From Pseudomonas sp. JAI120 (GTDB lineage Bacteria > Pseudomonadota > Gammaproteobacteria > Pseudomonadales > Pseudomonadaceae): a stretch of DNA of 64,000 nt. Location of the stretch: contig NZ_JACHCZ010000002.1 of the NCBI RefSeq assembly GCF_014207255.1, forward strand, positions 1 to 64,000, read 5' to 3'. Positions 28,524 through 38,029 of this stretch are shown here, piece after piece (the first letter of the stretch is position 1; each line of letters begins with the position of its first letter). The notes below the pieces were generated by a model that saw nothing but the letters and a program-made list of their open reading frames with translations, did not search any database and had not been told where the DNA came from. The position numbers and the translations under genes are program-made.

Positions 28524-29558
28524 TTACACCGGAGGTGAGATGGTTTTTTCCAACTGGCCTGCACGGAATTTGATAGCTAGCAGCACCAGCGGTATATAGG
28601 CGACAGCCAGAGCCACCAAACCATTGAGACCCAATAAAGCCACAGAAAGCGCGATAGGTATCAACCACAATAAATTAATCGCGAGCACTGCCAGGGTGAC
28701 AGGCAAATGTCGCCCAGCTTGGCGTGAAGCGAATTGATAGGCATGACTGCGATGGGCTTCATAAACCTTGTCGCCGCGCAGCAGACGCCTGATAAGCGTG
28801 AAGGTGGCGTCTACAACGAATACACCAAGCAGTATCAGCCACACCCATAAAAAAGCCACATCCTGCCAGGCAGCCTGCAGCGCGAATATCCCCAGGATGA
28901 TGCCGAGAAAGCCACTGCCAGCGTCGCCCATGAAAATACGCGCCGGCGGAAAGTTCCAGTAAAGGAAGCCCAGGACTGCCATGCTCAACAATAATGGAGC
29001 CCAGATGAGCGCTTGATTACCCGTCGACGCGTAGATCAGGCAGGCACCAAGGCAGACGCACAGCGTCTCGATACTGGCGAGCCCGTCAATGCCATCCATG
29101 AAATTGTACAGGTTGAGCAACCACACCAGATAAAACGCAGCGAGTATGTGGCCCAACCACCCAAGGTCAACCACCATGCCAGGCAAGCTGATCGGAGGGA
29201 GTCCGCCCAGCCAGAAAAGTGCCCAGATAGACGCGCCGAAATGGCCAAGCAAACGCCATCTTGCTGCGATATGCCCGTGATCATCAAGAAAACCAAGGAT
29301 CGCAATGGCCGCGCCCGCCCCCATCAAGGCCCATGTAACCGAGCGTGAAATCTCGTCTCCCATATACAGGATCGGCAGCGCGATCAAAAAGCTCAACACG
29401 ATCGCCACACCGCCCCCGCGAGGCGTGGGAATGGAGTGGGAGCTACGAGCATTGGGTATATCGATCATGCTGTTTGCCAACGCATAGCGTCGCAGGATCC
29501 AAGTAAGCAGAAGTGCGAGGGCTCCCGCAGCGGGCGCAAGCCACAATAAGTGAATCAT
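28524..29558 (-). CDS. wbpL: WbpL-like initiating glycosyl-1-phosphate transferase
   Basis: 344 residues with about ten membrane segments, MraY/WecA-type family 4. Typical parts are SMIDIPNARSSHSIPTPRGG near the start, the metal-binding NLYNFMDGIDGLA, FMGDAGSGFLG, and a final basic-His loop (RLLRGDKVYEAHRSHAYQ). WbpL transfers QuiNAc-1-P or FucNAc-1-P to undecaprenyl phosphate, starting the O unit. The ATG at 29558 has GGAG 7 bases upstream and begins MIHLLWLAPAAG; the earlier ATG at 29594 is weaker. It lies between wbpV and wbpM as in P. aeruginosa. Confidence 0.95.
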   Translation of the reverse strand: MIHLLWLAPAAGALALLLTWILRRYALANSMIDIPNARSSHSIPTPRGGGVAIVLSFLIALPILYMGDEISRSVTWALMGAGAAIAILGFLDDHGHIAARWRLLGHFGASIWALFWLGGLPPISLPGMVVDLGWLGHILAAFYLVWLLNLYNFMDGIDGLASIETLCVCLGACLIYASTGNQALIWAPLLLSMAVLGFLYWNFPPARIFMGDAGSGFLGIILGIFALQAAWQDVAFLWVWLILLGVFVVDATFTLIRRLLRGDKVYEAHRSHAYQFASRQAGRHLPVTLAVLAINLLWLIPIALSVALLGLNGLVALAVAYIPLVLLAIKFRAGQLEKTISPPV

Positions 29559-29603
29559 CCACAGCTCCAATTGGCAGTCCGGGGAACGGACCATCCTTCT
29601 AAA

Positions 29604-30566
29604 TCAGACTTCCTTGAAACTTGCCGCCGTCTTTTTCAGTGCTTCGGAAACCGACGTTGGCGGCACCCATCCCAGCAGATCACGTGCCTTTGTAATATCG
29701 ACTTGTAAAGACCCGCAAAGTCGCTGGCCGATCGACTTGCGCCCAATCAATGCGGCCCCCCATTCCAGCAGCATGGCTGGCACCGGCAGCAGTCGTGCCG
29801 GTTTACCCAGCGCGGCTCCCATGCATCTGAGCAACTCGGTGGTCGAGAGGTCTTCTCCATCACTGGCCAGAAACGTCTGGCCAGCCGCTGCAGGATGCGT
29901 CATGCAGGTCACGATAAGGTCCACTAGGTTATCCAGTGCGACGAGGCTGCGCTTGTTGCCAATGGCACCCAGAGGCAGTACGACACCTTTGTTCAGCCAA
30001 CTCATCATGCTGCGAAAATTGGCCTTGACACCTGGTCCATAAACGAGGACCGGACGAATGACGACGACTTCCATGCCCGTGCTCTGCGCCAGCAACCGAA
30101 GTTGCTGCTCGGCTTCCATCTTGGAAACACCGTAAGGATCGCCTGGAGACGGAACATCGTCTGCGGTGTAAGGCTGTCCTAGACGCGTGCGCTCGCCATT
30201 GACCTTTATCGAGCTGATGAACACAAAGCGTTTCACACCCGCTTGCGCGGCTTGCTCAGCCAGCTTCAAGGTACCCGCAACGTTGATCTTTCGATATTCG
30301 GTCAACGGGTCGCTGGAAGCATCGGACATTACGTGAACGCGTGCAGCGCAGTGCACCAGAATGTCAACGCCGGAAAGAGGAAGCGGTTCGCCAGCCAAAT
30401 AATTCATACCGGCTTTCACCGGGTAGACCGTTGCCGACAATGCGACACCATCGCGACGAACCAGAGCCATCACCGTGCAACCTGCCATCGAGGCCAATCG
30501 CTCTACCACTGCAGAACCTACGAAACCGCTGGCACCAGTGACGAAGTATGTGGGTTGATGATTCAA
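29604..30566 (-). CDS. wbpV: WbpV-like NAD-dependent sugar epimerase/reductase
   Basis: 320 residues, extended SDR. The cofactor loop is FVTGASGFVGSAV (residues 8-20) and the active site is SSIKVNG with YGVSK (Tyr and Lys). Later parts PVLVYGPGVKANF, KRSLVALDNLVDLIV and ARDLLGWVPPTSVSEAL fit the UDP-glucose-4-epimerase-like group next to WbpL/WbpM. In serotype O6, WbpV is needed for UDP-D-QuiNAc synthesis, reducing the 4-keto product of WbpM. It overlaps the preceding GT gene by ATGA (30563-30566), so they are coupled. The exact sugar (QuiNAc or FucNAc) is inference. Confidence 0.85.
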   Translation of the reverse strand: MNHQPTYFVTGASGFVGSAVVERLASMAGCTVMALVRRDGVALSATVYPVKAGMNYLAGEPLPLSGVDILVHCAARVHVMSDASSDPLTEYRKINVAGTLKLAEQAAQAGVKRFVFISSIKVNGERTRLGQPYTADDVPSPGDPYGVSKMEAEQQLRLLAQSTGMEVVVIRPVLVYGPGVKANFRSMMSWLNKGVVLPLGAIGNKRSLVALDNLVDLIVTCMTHPAAAGQTFLASDGEDLSTTELLRCMGAALGKPARLLPVPAMLLEWGAALIGRKSIGQRLCGSLQVDITKARDLLGWVPPTSVSEALKKTAASFKEV

Positions 30567-31696
30567 GCCGTGCGCTCCAACTGACGATAGACCTCAAGAT
30601 GTTGTTCCACAATTTTTTCGATCGCAAACGACTGTACCGCCAGTTCTCGACCTGCAACGCCCATCTGACGCCGCAGCGCCGGATCTTCAATGAGCAGTTG
30701 CAATTGATCGGCCAACGCGTTTGCATCCCGTACCGGCACCAAAAGCCCCGTGACGCCTGCGTCAATTGCGTCACGGCAGCCGGGAACATCGGTGGTAACC
30801 ACAGCTCGGCCACAGGCGGCGGCTTCGACCAGCACCTTCGGCAACCCTTCACGGTAGGAGGGCAAGGTTACTATATTGGCGTCTGAAAACAGTTGCGCAA
30901 TATCGTCGCGATATCCCAGCAACTCGACAATACCTTCCTGGCGCCACGTATCCAGTTCAGCCTTGGTTACTGTGGCAGGGTTACCAGGGTCGACACCGCC
31001 AATCAATTGAAAGCGGGCTTGTACACCGCGCTTGGTCAATACCCTTGCGGCCTCAACATACTCCACCACGCCTTTGTCGCGCAAAAGCCGCGCAGCGAGA
31101 CAGACTACAGGTAACCCCTGCGGCTCTGGAACGGGCGCATAAAGCGCCAGATCAACACCCGAACCACGAATCATTACAACCTTGGCTTCGGTAAGCCCGC
31201 CCATCGCCAGCAACAGGTCTCGGTCGTCAGGGTTCTGAAAAATCGAGCGCAGGTTACCCTTACCCAACGCTAGGCGATAAAAGGCACTGACCAGACGCCG
31301 AATCAGCACGGCCTTGATACCCTTGGAAAGAAATACGAAGCCCAACCCGGAGATGGCCGTGACGACGCCTTTAACCGGAGCGAAGCGCGCAGCAACGCCG
31401 CCATAAAGGACCGGTTTGATGGTAACCAAGTGAAGCACGTCAGGCTTCAGGCGCCATAACAACTTCCAGATGGTGAACATCAGCCCCAGTTCAGCCAACG
31501 GATTGCGGCCACTGCGCGACAGTGGCACAGGATGAAACTCAAAACCCTGCGCCGTGATTGCAGCAACCGCAGCCCCTGGCATGCAGGCGACATGAACTTT
31601 GTAGCCAGCCGCCTGTGCGCCTTTGGCAACAGGCAGACGATGGGACAGAAAGAATCCCGGATCATTGACTATAAACAACAACGTCTTACTCATCAC
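30563..31696 (-). CDS. Family 4 glycosyltransferase (WbpT-like)
   Basis: 377 residues, GT-B fold. Seen are KTLLFIVNDPGFFLSHRLPVAKGAQ at the start, HLVTIKPVLYGGVAAR, and the C-terminal nucleotide-sugar site (LPSYREGLPKVLVEAAACGRAVVTTDVPGC) with the conserved EGxxxxxxE pattern. It is a retaining GT4 enzyme, probably adding GalNAcA or a related sugar in the cytoplasm. Position between the asnB-like gene and wbpV equals that of wbpT in serotype O6 of P. aeruginosa. Its start overlaps the previous stop by ATGA. Either of two consecutive ATGs could be used. Confidence 0.85.
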   Translation of the reverse strand: MMSKTLLFIVNDPGFFLSHRLPVAKGAQAAGYKVHVACMPGAAVAAITAQGFEFHPVPLSRSGRNPLAELGLMFTIWKLLWRLKPDVLHLVTIKPVLYGGVAARFAPVKGVVTAISGLGFVFLSKGIKAVLIRRLVSAFYRLALGKGNLRSIFQNPDDRDLLLAMGGLTEAKVVMIRGSGVDLALYAPVPEPQGLPVVCLAARLLRDKGVVEYVEAARVLTKRGVQARFQLIGGVDPGNPATVTKAELDTWRQEGIVELLGYRDDIAQLFSDANIVTLPSYREGLPKVLVEAAACGRAVVTTDVPGCRDAIDAGVTGLLVPVRDANALADQLQLLIEDPALRRQMGVAGRELAVQSFAIEKIVEQHLEVYRQLERTA

Positions 31697-33648
31697 TGCT
31701 CATCCAACCATGCCTGGAACATAAGAATGGTCCACAGATGAGGCTGCCAGTTGCCTCGTCCCTGGAGATGCTCGCTCCACATTTTTCTAATGGGCTCTGG
31801 CAGAAAGTAACCATCCCGGATCAGACGAGCTTCATCAAGGAGGGATTCGGCCCATTCGCGCAACGAACCGCGCAACCATTCACCGAGCGGGATACTGAAT
31901 CCTTGCTTGGGACGCTCGATCAGCTCTTTCGGGACGTGGCGATAAAGCACCTGACGCAACAGCCATTTACCCTGGCCATTACGGAGTTTCAGATCAAGCG
32001 GCATACGCCACGCCAGCTCGACTACTCGGTGATCGAGCATGGGAACACGCCCTTCAATACTCGCCGCCATGGAGGCCCGATCCAGCTTGACCATGATGTC
32101 ATCCGACAAATAGGTCTGAGCATCCATCGCCATCATCCAGTGCTCGAAAGAATCGGTCTTCGGCCAGCGCGACGCGTCGGTAAACATTGTCGGGGGTTCT
32201 TCACCGCCGATGACAACGCTCGCCGGATCGCTCCAATGGCTGTTCAGTTGGAGGTAGAATTCATGTCCGTCCGCCAGCGTCAACACGTTGGCCAGTTTGT
32301 GTGCCTTGTCCCCAGGCCCGCTCACATGAAACCTGCTGGGAAGCAGCGGCTTTGCTAGGTTGAAAAGACTGTCCCACGTGGTGGGAGATACCGATCGTAA
32401 AAGGCCCGCGCTGGCCTGTCGCGCGAACGACGGCACATGCTGCATCTTCGACCATATATTTTTTGCGCTCAGGTACCGGTTGTAGCCACTGAACAATTCG
32501 TCACCGCCATCCCCACTGAGTACGACCTTCAATTGTTGACTGGCCAGTTGACTGACAAGGAAGGTCGGAATCTGCGAACTATCGCTGAAAGGTTCGCAAT
32601 ACATGGAAGACAGACGCGGGATTACCGCTGCAGCGTCCTGGGGACGCACATAAAGTTCAGTGTGCTGGGTGCCCAGGTGTTTGGACACGGCCTTGGCGTG
32701 TACCGCCTCGTCGAACCCTCCTTCATCGAAGCCGATGGTGAACGTGCGAACCGGCTGGGTACTCTGGGTTTGCATCAGGGCCACAACCGTGCTGCTGTCC
32801 ACGCCCCCGCTGAGGAAAGCGCCCACCGGTACATCGGCCAACATTTGCTGACCAATACTCGACCGCAATTGAGCCTCGAGCAGATCAGTCGCCGCCTCGG
32901 GGCTGCCGGTGAACAGATCAGCAAGACCTTTGGCCACCGCATCATTAAGGCGCCAATATGGCCGGGGTATAGCAGCTTTCGCAGCAGAGAGATCAGTCAG
33001 AGGCAGGACAATATAATGACCGCTCTGAAGCTTGGCGATGCCCTTGTAAATGCTGTACGGCGCAGGGATGCAATTGTGGCGAAGCAACAGTGTCAACGCA
33101 TTGCGATCAATTTCCGCGCGAAACTCCGGAAATGCCTTGATGGCTTTGAGCTCCGAGCCGAAGAGCAAGATGTCATCCTGCCAGCCATAATAAAGCGGCT
33201 TCTCGCCTATACGATCACGGCCCAGCGTCAAGACCCGCTCTTGCCGGTCCCACAGCGCAAACGCGAACATCCCCACAGATGCTTTCAAGGTCTTTTCAAC
33301 ACCCCAGCTCGCAAGTCCGACCAGAAGCACTTCGGTGTCCGAATGGCCTTTCAGCCCCATCGAGATAAGACCATCGTCGTGCAACGCTTGCCTTAGTTCG
33401 CCATGGTTATAGATCTCGCCATTGAAGACTATGACAAATCGTCCGCAGCTGGAACGCATCGGTTGATGTCCAGCTTCAGATAGATCAATAATTGCTAGAC
33501 GCCGATGTCCCAAAGCGATTCCCGCATTCTCGTCAACCCACACACCGGAGTCGTCCGGGCCTCGATGAATGAGCGACGTGTTCATCAACCGAACAACAGC
33601 CTCGAGTTCGGTGTTACCCGAGGCGAAAATACCGCTCAAACCACACAT
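31693..33648 (-). CDS. asnB: AsnB-like glutamine amidotransferase, O-antigen (WbpS-like) copy 1
   Basis: 651 residues. After removal of Met1 the nucleophile Cys2 (MCGLSGIFASG) begins a class II glutaminase domain with HRGPDDSG, NGEIYNHGELR and GHSDTEVLLVGL. The synthetase domain has the SGGVDSS pyrophosphate loop and LSGDGGDELFSGYNRY. Such AsnB relatives in O loci (WbpS) are thought to amidate uronic acids, giving GalNAcA-amide. An upstream in-frame start was rejected because Cys2 must be exposed. It starts 2 bases after the GT4 stop and ends with a 4-base overlap to the next GT. It resembles the second asnB-like gene (see findings). Confidence 0.9.
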   Translation of the reverse strand: MCGLSGIFASGNTELEAVVRLMNTSLIHRGPDDSGVWVDENAGIALGHRRLAIIDLSEAGHQPMRSSCGRFVIVFNGEIYNHGELRQALHDDGLISMGLKGHSDTEVLLVGLASWGVEKTLKASVGMFAFALWDRQERVLTLGRDRIGEKPLYYGWQDDILLFGSELKAIKAFPEFRAEIDRNALTLLLRHNCIPAPYSIYKGIAKLQSGHYIVLPLTDLSAAKAAIPRPYWRLNDAVAKGLADLFTGSPEAATDLLEAQLRSSIGQQMLADVPVGAFLSGGVDSSTVVALMQTQSTQPVRTFTIGFDEGGFDEAVHAKAVSKHLGTQHTELYVRPQDAAAVIPRLSSMYCEPFSDSSQIPTFLVSQLASQQLKVVLSGDGGDELFSGYNRYLSAKNIWSKMQHVPSFARQASAGLLRSVSPTTWDSLFNLAKPLLPSRFHVSGPGDKAHKLANVLTLADGHEFYLQLNSHWSDPASVVIGGEEPPTMFTDASRWPKTDSFEHWMMAMDAQTYLSDDIMVKLDRASMAASIEGRVPMLDHRVVELAWRMPLDLKLRNGQGKWLLRQVLYRHVPKELIERPKQGFSIPLGEWLRGSLREWAESLLDEARLIRDGYFLPEPIRKMWSEHLQGRGNWQPHLWTILMFQAWLDEQ

Positions 33649-33650
33649 CA

Positions 33651-34790
33651 CTATGCATCCTGATTCGAAAGAAAGCGATGATATAGAGCTTTGTATTGAT
33701 ATTCGGTACATTTCATTGTGAAATTTTCTGCGATGCGTTTATAAACGCTCTGCCCCAATGCAGCGCGCTCAGACGCTGTTGCGGAAAGTACCGAGACGAA
33801 TGCTTCGGATAGCCGCAGGGTATCCTGTGCCGGCACTACCAAGCCCAATCCGCCCAACAGGAATGCTGCATCGCCCACATCCGTGGTGACACAAGGCAAT
33901 GCCATGCTCATGGCTTCGCCTAGAACGTTTGGGAAGCCTTCGGTTAATGAATGCAGGCAAAAAACATCCATTGCTTTGAAACAGGCAGCAACGTCCTTGC
34001 GCTCACCAAGCAGAACAAACCGATCAGCATGCCCGGAGGAAGCAATGTCAGCCATCAGCGCGGCATTATTCTTATCAACATCGCGCCCTACCATCAGAAA
34101 CCTGACGTTCGCAAACCGGCCAGCGACCATGCCTGCGGCTTTGATAAAATTGGCGTGATCCTTGACCGGGTTAAAACGACCGAGACTGCCGATCACCAGC
34201 TCATCACGCCCAATGCCATGAGCCTCACGAATAGCATCACGCTCCGAAGGTTTGGCTACCAATCGCGCAAGATCAAAGCCATTAGGTATGACCGTCATGC
34301 GCTCAGGAGCATAACCGACTTCAACATGGGTTTTTCGCGATGCTTGCGCAGCGCAGACAATCACATCCGGGATGGATCCGGAAAGCCATGCACACAGCTT
34401 TCGAATGATAATCGTGGCCTTGCTGCCGCCACTGCTTACATCCGTCGTCCTGATGCCCCATATGACACGCTTCACCCCGACCAAACGCGCTGCTATGCCT
34501 CCAACGAGATCGGAATGGTACATCCAAGTCTGCACGATATCGGGCTTTTGCCGACGAAGATCGCTGACCAACTTGATAATAACGCCCAGCAAGTCCCACT
34601 TTCCGCGCATATGCAGGGTTTCGACGGCGATACCGCTGGCTCGAAGCCGCTCCCCCACTTCACCCAGATCGGTCAGGGAGATCACGCGATGCTCATCCTC
34701 ACCACGCGCCTTGAATGACTCACACAGGCGCAGCAGCATCAACTCCGCGCCACCAATATGCAGACCAACGATGACATGGGCTACTTTCAA
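33651..34790 (-). CDS. Family 4 glycosyltransferase (WbpR-like)
   Basis: 379 residues, GT-B fold. It starts LKVAHVIVGLHIGGAELMLL (GGAE motif in the first loop) and carries VIWGIRTTD, VIPNGFDLARL, IGSLGRFNPVKDHANFI and HSLTEGFPNVLGEAMSMALPCVTTDVG (EGFxxxxxE). I place the start at a TTG (34790) overlapping the asnB stop as TTGA: the conserved N-terminus begins there and GAGG lies about 9 bases upstream, while the ATG at 34880 lies inside the asnB gene. It sits where wbpR is in the O6 locus. Its sugar specificity is not known. Confidence 0.85.
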   Translation of the reverse strand: MKVAHVIVGLHIGGAELMLLRLCESFKARGEDEHRVISLTDLGEVGERLRASGIAVETLHMRGKWDLLGVIIKLVSDLRRQKPDIVQTWMYHSDLVGGIAARLVGVKRVIWGIRTTDVSSGGSKATIIIRKLCAWLSGSIPDVIVCAAQASRKTHVEVGYAPERMTVIPNGFDLARLVAKPSERDAIREAHGIGRDELVIGSLGRFNPVKDHANFIKAAGMVAGRFANVRFLMVGRDVDKNNAALMADIASSGHADRFVLLGERKDVAACFKAMDVFCLHSLTEGFPNVLGEAMSMALPCVTTDVGDAAFLLGGLGLVVPAQDTLRLSEAFVSVLSATASERAALGQSVYKRIAENFTMKCTEYQYKALYHRFLSNQDA

Positions 34791-36673
34791 GGTCCCTGTT
34801 CCTCCAGCCAAGCTTGAAACATCAATACACCCCACAGCTTGCTCGAATGGTCGGCTCGACCGCTCAGATGCTGCTCCCACACCTTTCGGATCACCGTTGG
34901 ATGAAAAAAACCCTCTTGCTGTAGACGTTTTTCATTCAGCAGTATTTCAGACCACTCTCTGAGAGGACCGCGCAGCCAGGCCGCAATCGGAATGGAAAAA
35001 CCTTTTTTTGGTCGTTCTATCAACTCGCGTGGAACATGGCGGTATAGAACCTCTTTCAACGCCCACTTACCAACCCCTCCACGAATTTTCATATCCAGAG
35101 GTATACGCCACGCCAACTCGACAACGCGATGATCGAGCAGCGGGACGCGCGTCTCCAGACTGTTGGCCATGGCAGCTCGATCTACTTTTACAAGGATATC
35201 GTCGACCATGTAGGTCTGAGCATCCATTGCCATCATCCACTCTTCGAATCGCGTCCCAGCCGGCCACTTTTCTGGCGTTTCGAGCAATGTCGGACCTTCG
35301 TTGCCACTGATTACCGCGTTCGAGGGCGTTTTCCAATGGCTGACAAGCTGGCGATAGAAATCCTCGCGATTACGACACCCAAGAATATCAATCAGCTTTT
35401 CAGCCCTCCCTTTAAGCTGTAGCTTTTTCAACGAACTTGCTGCCACTTGCCGCATCCCGCCTGGCACCTTGCTGACCTTGCGCCATAAGCGCGGCGCAAA
35501 CTGATAAGGGTTATACCCGCCAAACAGCTCATCACCAGCGTCACCGCTCAACGTAACGGTGACATGCTCACGCGCCATTTGGCTGACCAGATAGGTAGGT
35601 ATTTGCGAACTGTCGGCAAACGGCTCGCAATAGATGCGCGGCAGGTCAGGAATAATATTCAGCGCATCCTTCGCCTGGATATAAATCTCGCTGTGTTCGG
35701 TATGCAGATGGCGAGAAACTGCGAGCGCATGCTCCGCTTCGTTAAAACCATCTTCGCTGAAACCAATCGTGAAGGTCTTCACCGGGCGCGGACTTTGCTT
35801 CTGCATGAGTGCGACAATTAAGCTGCTATCGACGCCGCCGCTCAAGAAAGCGCCTAATGGAACATCGGCGAGCATTTGCATACCAATACTCTGGTCAAGC
35901 TGGGTTTCGAGCGTGTCCACGACAGTCTTGCTATCGGATTGCAGTGGATTATCGAGACCAGCTTCCACGGCAGCATTGAAAGACCAGAATGGAATCAAAT
36001 CGACGGATGCTCGCTTTTGTCCAAGCGAGATTGCTACGTAATGTCCAGGCGGGAGCTTTTCAATACCCTGATAAATACTGTAAGGCGCCGGCACATAATT
36101 GTGCCGCAGGTACAGCGCCAAGGCGTCGCGATCAATATTGGCGGAAAAGGCCGGGTGTACCTTGAGCGCCTTGAGTTCCGATCCGAACAGCAGAACATCG
36201 TTATGCCAGCCCCAATAGAGCGGTTTCTCTCCCAATCGATCACGGGCCAGTATCAACTGGCGCTCCTGCGTGTCCCATAACGCAATGGCAAACATCCCTA
36301 CCGTCGCCTGAAGGGTCTTCTCCACGCCCCATCGCTCGAAGCAGGCCAGTAAGGTCTCTGTATCCGAGTGACCACGCCAGGTTTCGACGTGCTCGGTGGT
36401 CAGGAGGGTGCGCAATGAGAGGTGGTTATAAATTTCGCCATTGAACGCCATGGCGTAGCGCCCACTAGAAGAATGCATAGGCTGATGGCCGGCGGCTGAA
36501 CGATCAACAACTGCAAGCCGACGGTGCGACAGGCCTATTCCAAGTGATGCATCAGACCAAGTTCCAGCATCATCGGGGCCGCGGCTGTAGATCGCGTTGC
36601 CCATCGCTGCCAGGATGGCATTTGCGCCATCACCCATAGGGGCTGCTGCGAAGAAACCAGAAAACCCACACAT
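34787..36673 (-). CDS. asnB: AsnB-like glutamine amidotransferase, O-antigen, copy 2
   Basis: 628 residues, MCGFSGFFAAAP at the start (Cys2 nucleophile). The glutaminase part has SRGPDDAGTW, FNGEIYNHLSLR and GHSDTETLLACFERWGVEKT; the synthetase part has LSGGVDSSLIV, TLSGDAGDELFGGYNPYQF, and a C-terminus (RELIERPKKGFSIPIAAWLRG, then LMFQAWLEEQ) close to that of copy 1. It probably amidates a sugar carboxylate such as GalNAcA. In P. aeruginosa O6 this position holds wzx and wbpQ. Two such paralogues in one locus suggest two differently placed amidated uronic acids. A 286-base gap precedes the start. Confidence 0.9.
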   Translation of the reverse strand: MCGFSGFFAAAPMGDGANAILAAMGNAIYSRGPDDAGTWSDASLGIGLSHRRLAVVDRSAAGHQPMHSSSGRYAMAFNGEIYNHLSLRTLLTTEHVETWRGHSDTETLLACFERWGVEKTLQATVGMFAIALWDTQERQLILARDRLGEKPLYWGWHNDVLLFGSELKALKVHPAFSANIDRDALALYLRHNYVPAPYSIYQGIEKLPPGHYVAISLGQKRASVDLIPFWSFNAAVEAGLDNPLQSDSKTVVDTLETQLDQSIGMQMLADVPLGAFLSGGVDSSLIVALMQKQSPRPVKTFTIGFSEDGFNEAEHALAVSRHLHTEHSEIYIQAKDALNIIPDLPRIYCEPFADSSQIPTYLVSQMAREHVTVTLSGDAGDELFGGYNPYQFAPRLWRKVSKVPGGMRQVAASSLKKLQLKGRAEKLIDILGCRNREDFYRQLVSHWKTPSNAVISGNEGPTLLETPEKWPAGTRFEEWMMAMDAQTYMVDDILVKVDRAAMANSLETRVPLLDHRVVELAWRIPLDMKIRGGVGKWALKEVLYRHVPRELIERPKKGFSIPIAAWLRGPLREWSEILLNEKRLQQEGFFHPTVIRKVWEQHLSGRADHSSKLWGVLMFQAWLEEQGP

Positions 36674-36959
36674 GCCTCAATTCCCCTGAACGTATTTAAT
36701 CGCGATCCTAGCTTACGAGATATCCCAAGCAGCCTCGGGATGTGACCAGCATCATATACCGTGAACAACTAAAGCAGAGGTTGACCTATCTTTAACAAAA
36801 CAAAAAACCTTAGAAGCTTCATTGGAAATAAATAGCCGTACAACACTCATCGACCCGGCATTTTCGGCGAGCAGCCTCCAGAACTGCGCAACACAACGAA
36901 AGCACCTAGCGCCCATAATTTGAGCGCTTGAGACATTCACAGAACAATACAAACACCCA

Positions 36960-37985
36960 TTACTTCAGAAATGTCGAATACCAGCCCATTGCTTTCGCAA
37001 TACCCTGCTGAATATCAAATTTCGGCTCATAGCCCAACAGCGCTTTTATCTTACCGATATCTGCCTGAGAATGCCGAACATCTCCAGCACGAAAATCACG
37101 ATACACTGGCGACTTTTCATAACTGATCCCGTGCTGCGACAACGACTGGCGCAGGGCAGAAAATAGCATGTTAAGGTCGGTACGCCCGCTGACAGCAACG
37201 TTGTAAACTTGATTTCGAGCGGCAGGCTCAGTCACGGTAGCGGCCAGCAGATTGGCTTGAACTGTGTTTTCGATAAAGCAGAAATCCCTGCTGGTTTCAC
37301 CATCTCCATTAATAAAAACCTCTTGGTTTTTAATCATCGAAGCGGCCCATTTAGGGATCACCGCAGCATAGGCACCATCCGGATCCTGACGCTTACCAAA
37401 CACATTGAAGTAACGCAGGCCGATGCTTTCAAAACCATAACACCTAGCGAATACTTCAGCGTAGAGCTCGTTGACATACTTGGTAACTGCGTACGGGGAG
37501 AGTGGATTGCCAATAACGTCTTCCACTTTCGGCAAACCCGGGTGATCTCCATAAGTAGAACTACTGGCAGCGTAAGTAAAGCTTTTTACTTGCGCGTCCC
37601 TGGCCGCCACTAGTATATTGAGAAAACCATCAATATTGGTGGCATTCGTAGCGACTGGGTCATTCAGAGAACGTGGTACCGATCCAAGCGCCGCTTGGTG
37701 CAATACGTAATCAACCCCTCCACATGCGCGCTGACAGTCATCCAATAACTTGATATCACCTTCGATAAAGCTAAAACGAGCCCACTGCTGCGCAGTGACG
37801 GTACCCTTAACCTCATCAAGGTTGCGCTGATAACCCGTCGCAAAATTGTCAAGGCCGACGACAACTTGATTCAGACCAAGCAGAGTCTCCAATAGATTGG
37901 AGCCAATAAATCCGGCTACTCCAGTGATCAACCACGTTTTAGGTGAAGTCTTGAGTGTTTCCACGAGCGTTTCATAGCGGGACAT
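36960..37985 (-). CDS. wbpP: WbpP-like UDP-GlcNAc C4 epimerase
   Basis: 341 residues, extended SDR epimerase. NAD loop [16 protein letters not shown] (about 18-33); active site [15 protein letters not shown] with [12 protein letters not shown] (Tyr/Lys). [23 protein letters not shown] and [17 protein letters not shown] are characteristic of WbpP/WbgU. WbpP interconverts UDP-GlcNAc and UDP-GalNAc, feeding WbpO. It lies next to wbpO (44 bases), as in P. aeruginosa O6 and Vi-antigen clusters (tviC). Confidence 0.95.
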   Translation of the reverse strand: MSRYETLVETLKTSPKTWLITGVAGFIGSNLLETLLGLNQVVVGLDNFATGYQRNLDEVKGTVTAQQWARFSFIEGDIKLLDDCQRACGGVDYVLHQAALGSVPRSLNDPVATNATNIDGFLNILVAARDAQVKSFTYAASSSTYGDHPGLPKVEDVIGNPLSPYAVTKYVNELYAEVFARCYGFESIGLRYFNVFGKRQDPDGAYAAVIPKWAASMIKNQEVFINGDGETSRDFCFIENTVQANLLAATVTEPAARNQVYNVAVSGRTDLNMLFSALRQSLSQHGISYEKSPVYRDFRAGDVRHSQADIGKIKALLGYEPKFDIQQGIAKAMGWYSTFLK

Positions 37986-38029
37986 AAATTGGCTCTTCGT
38001 TTATTGAAAAATAGAACGCATAAATCAAA

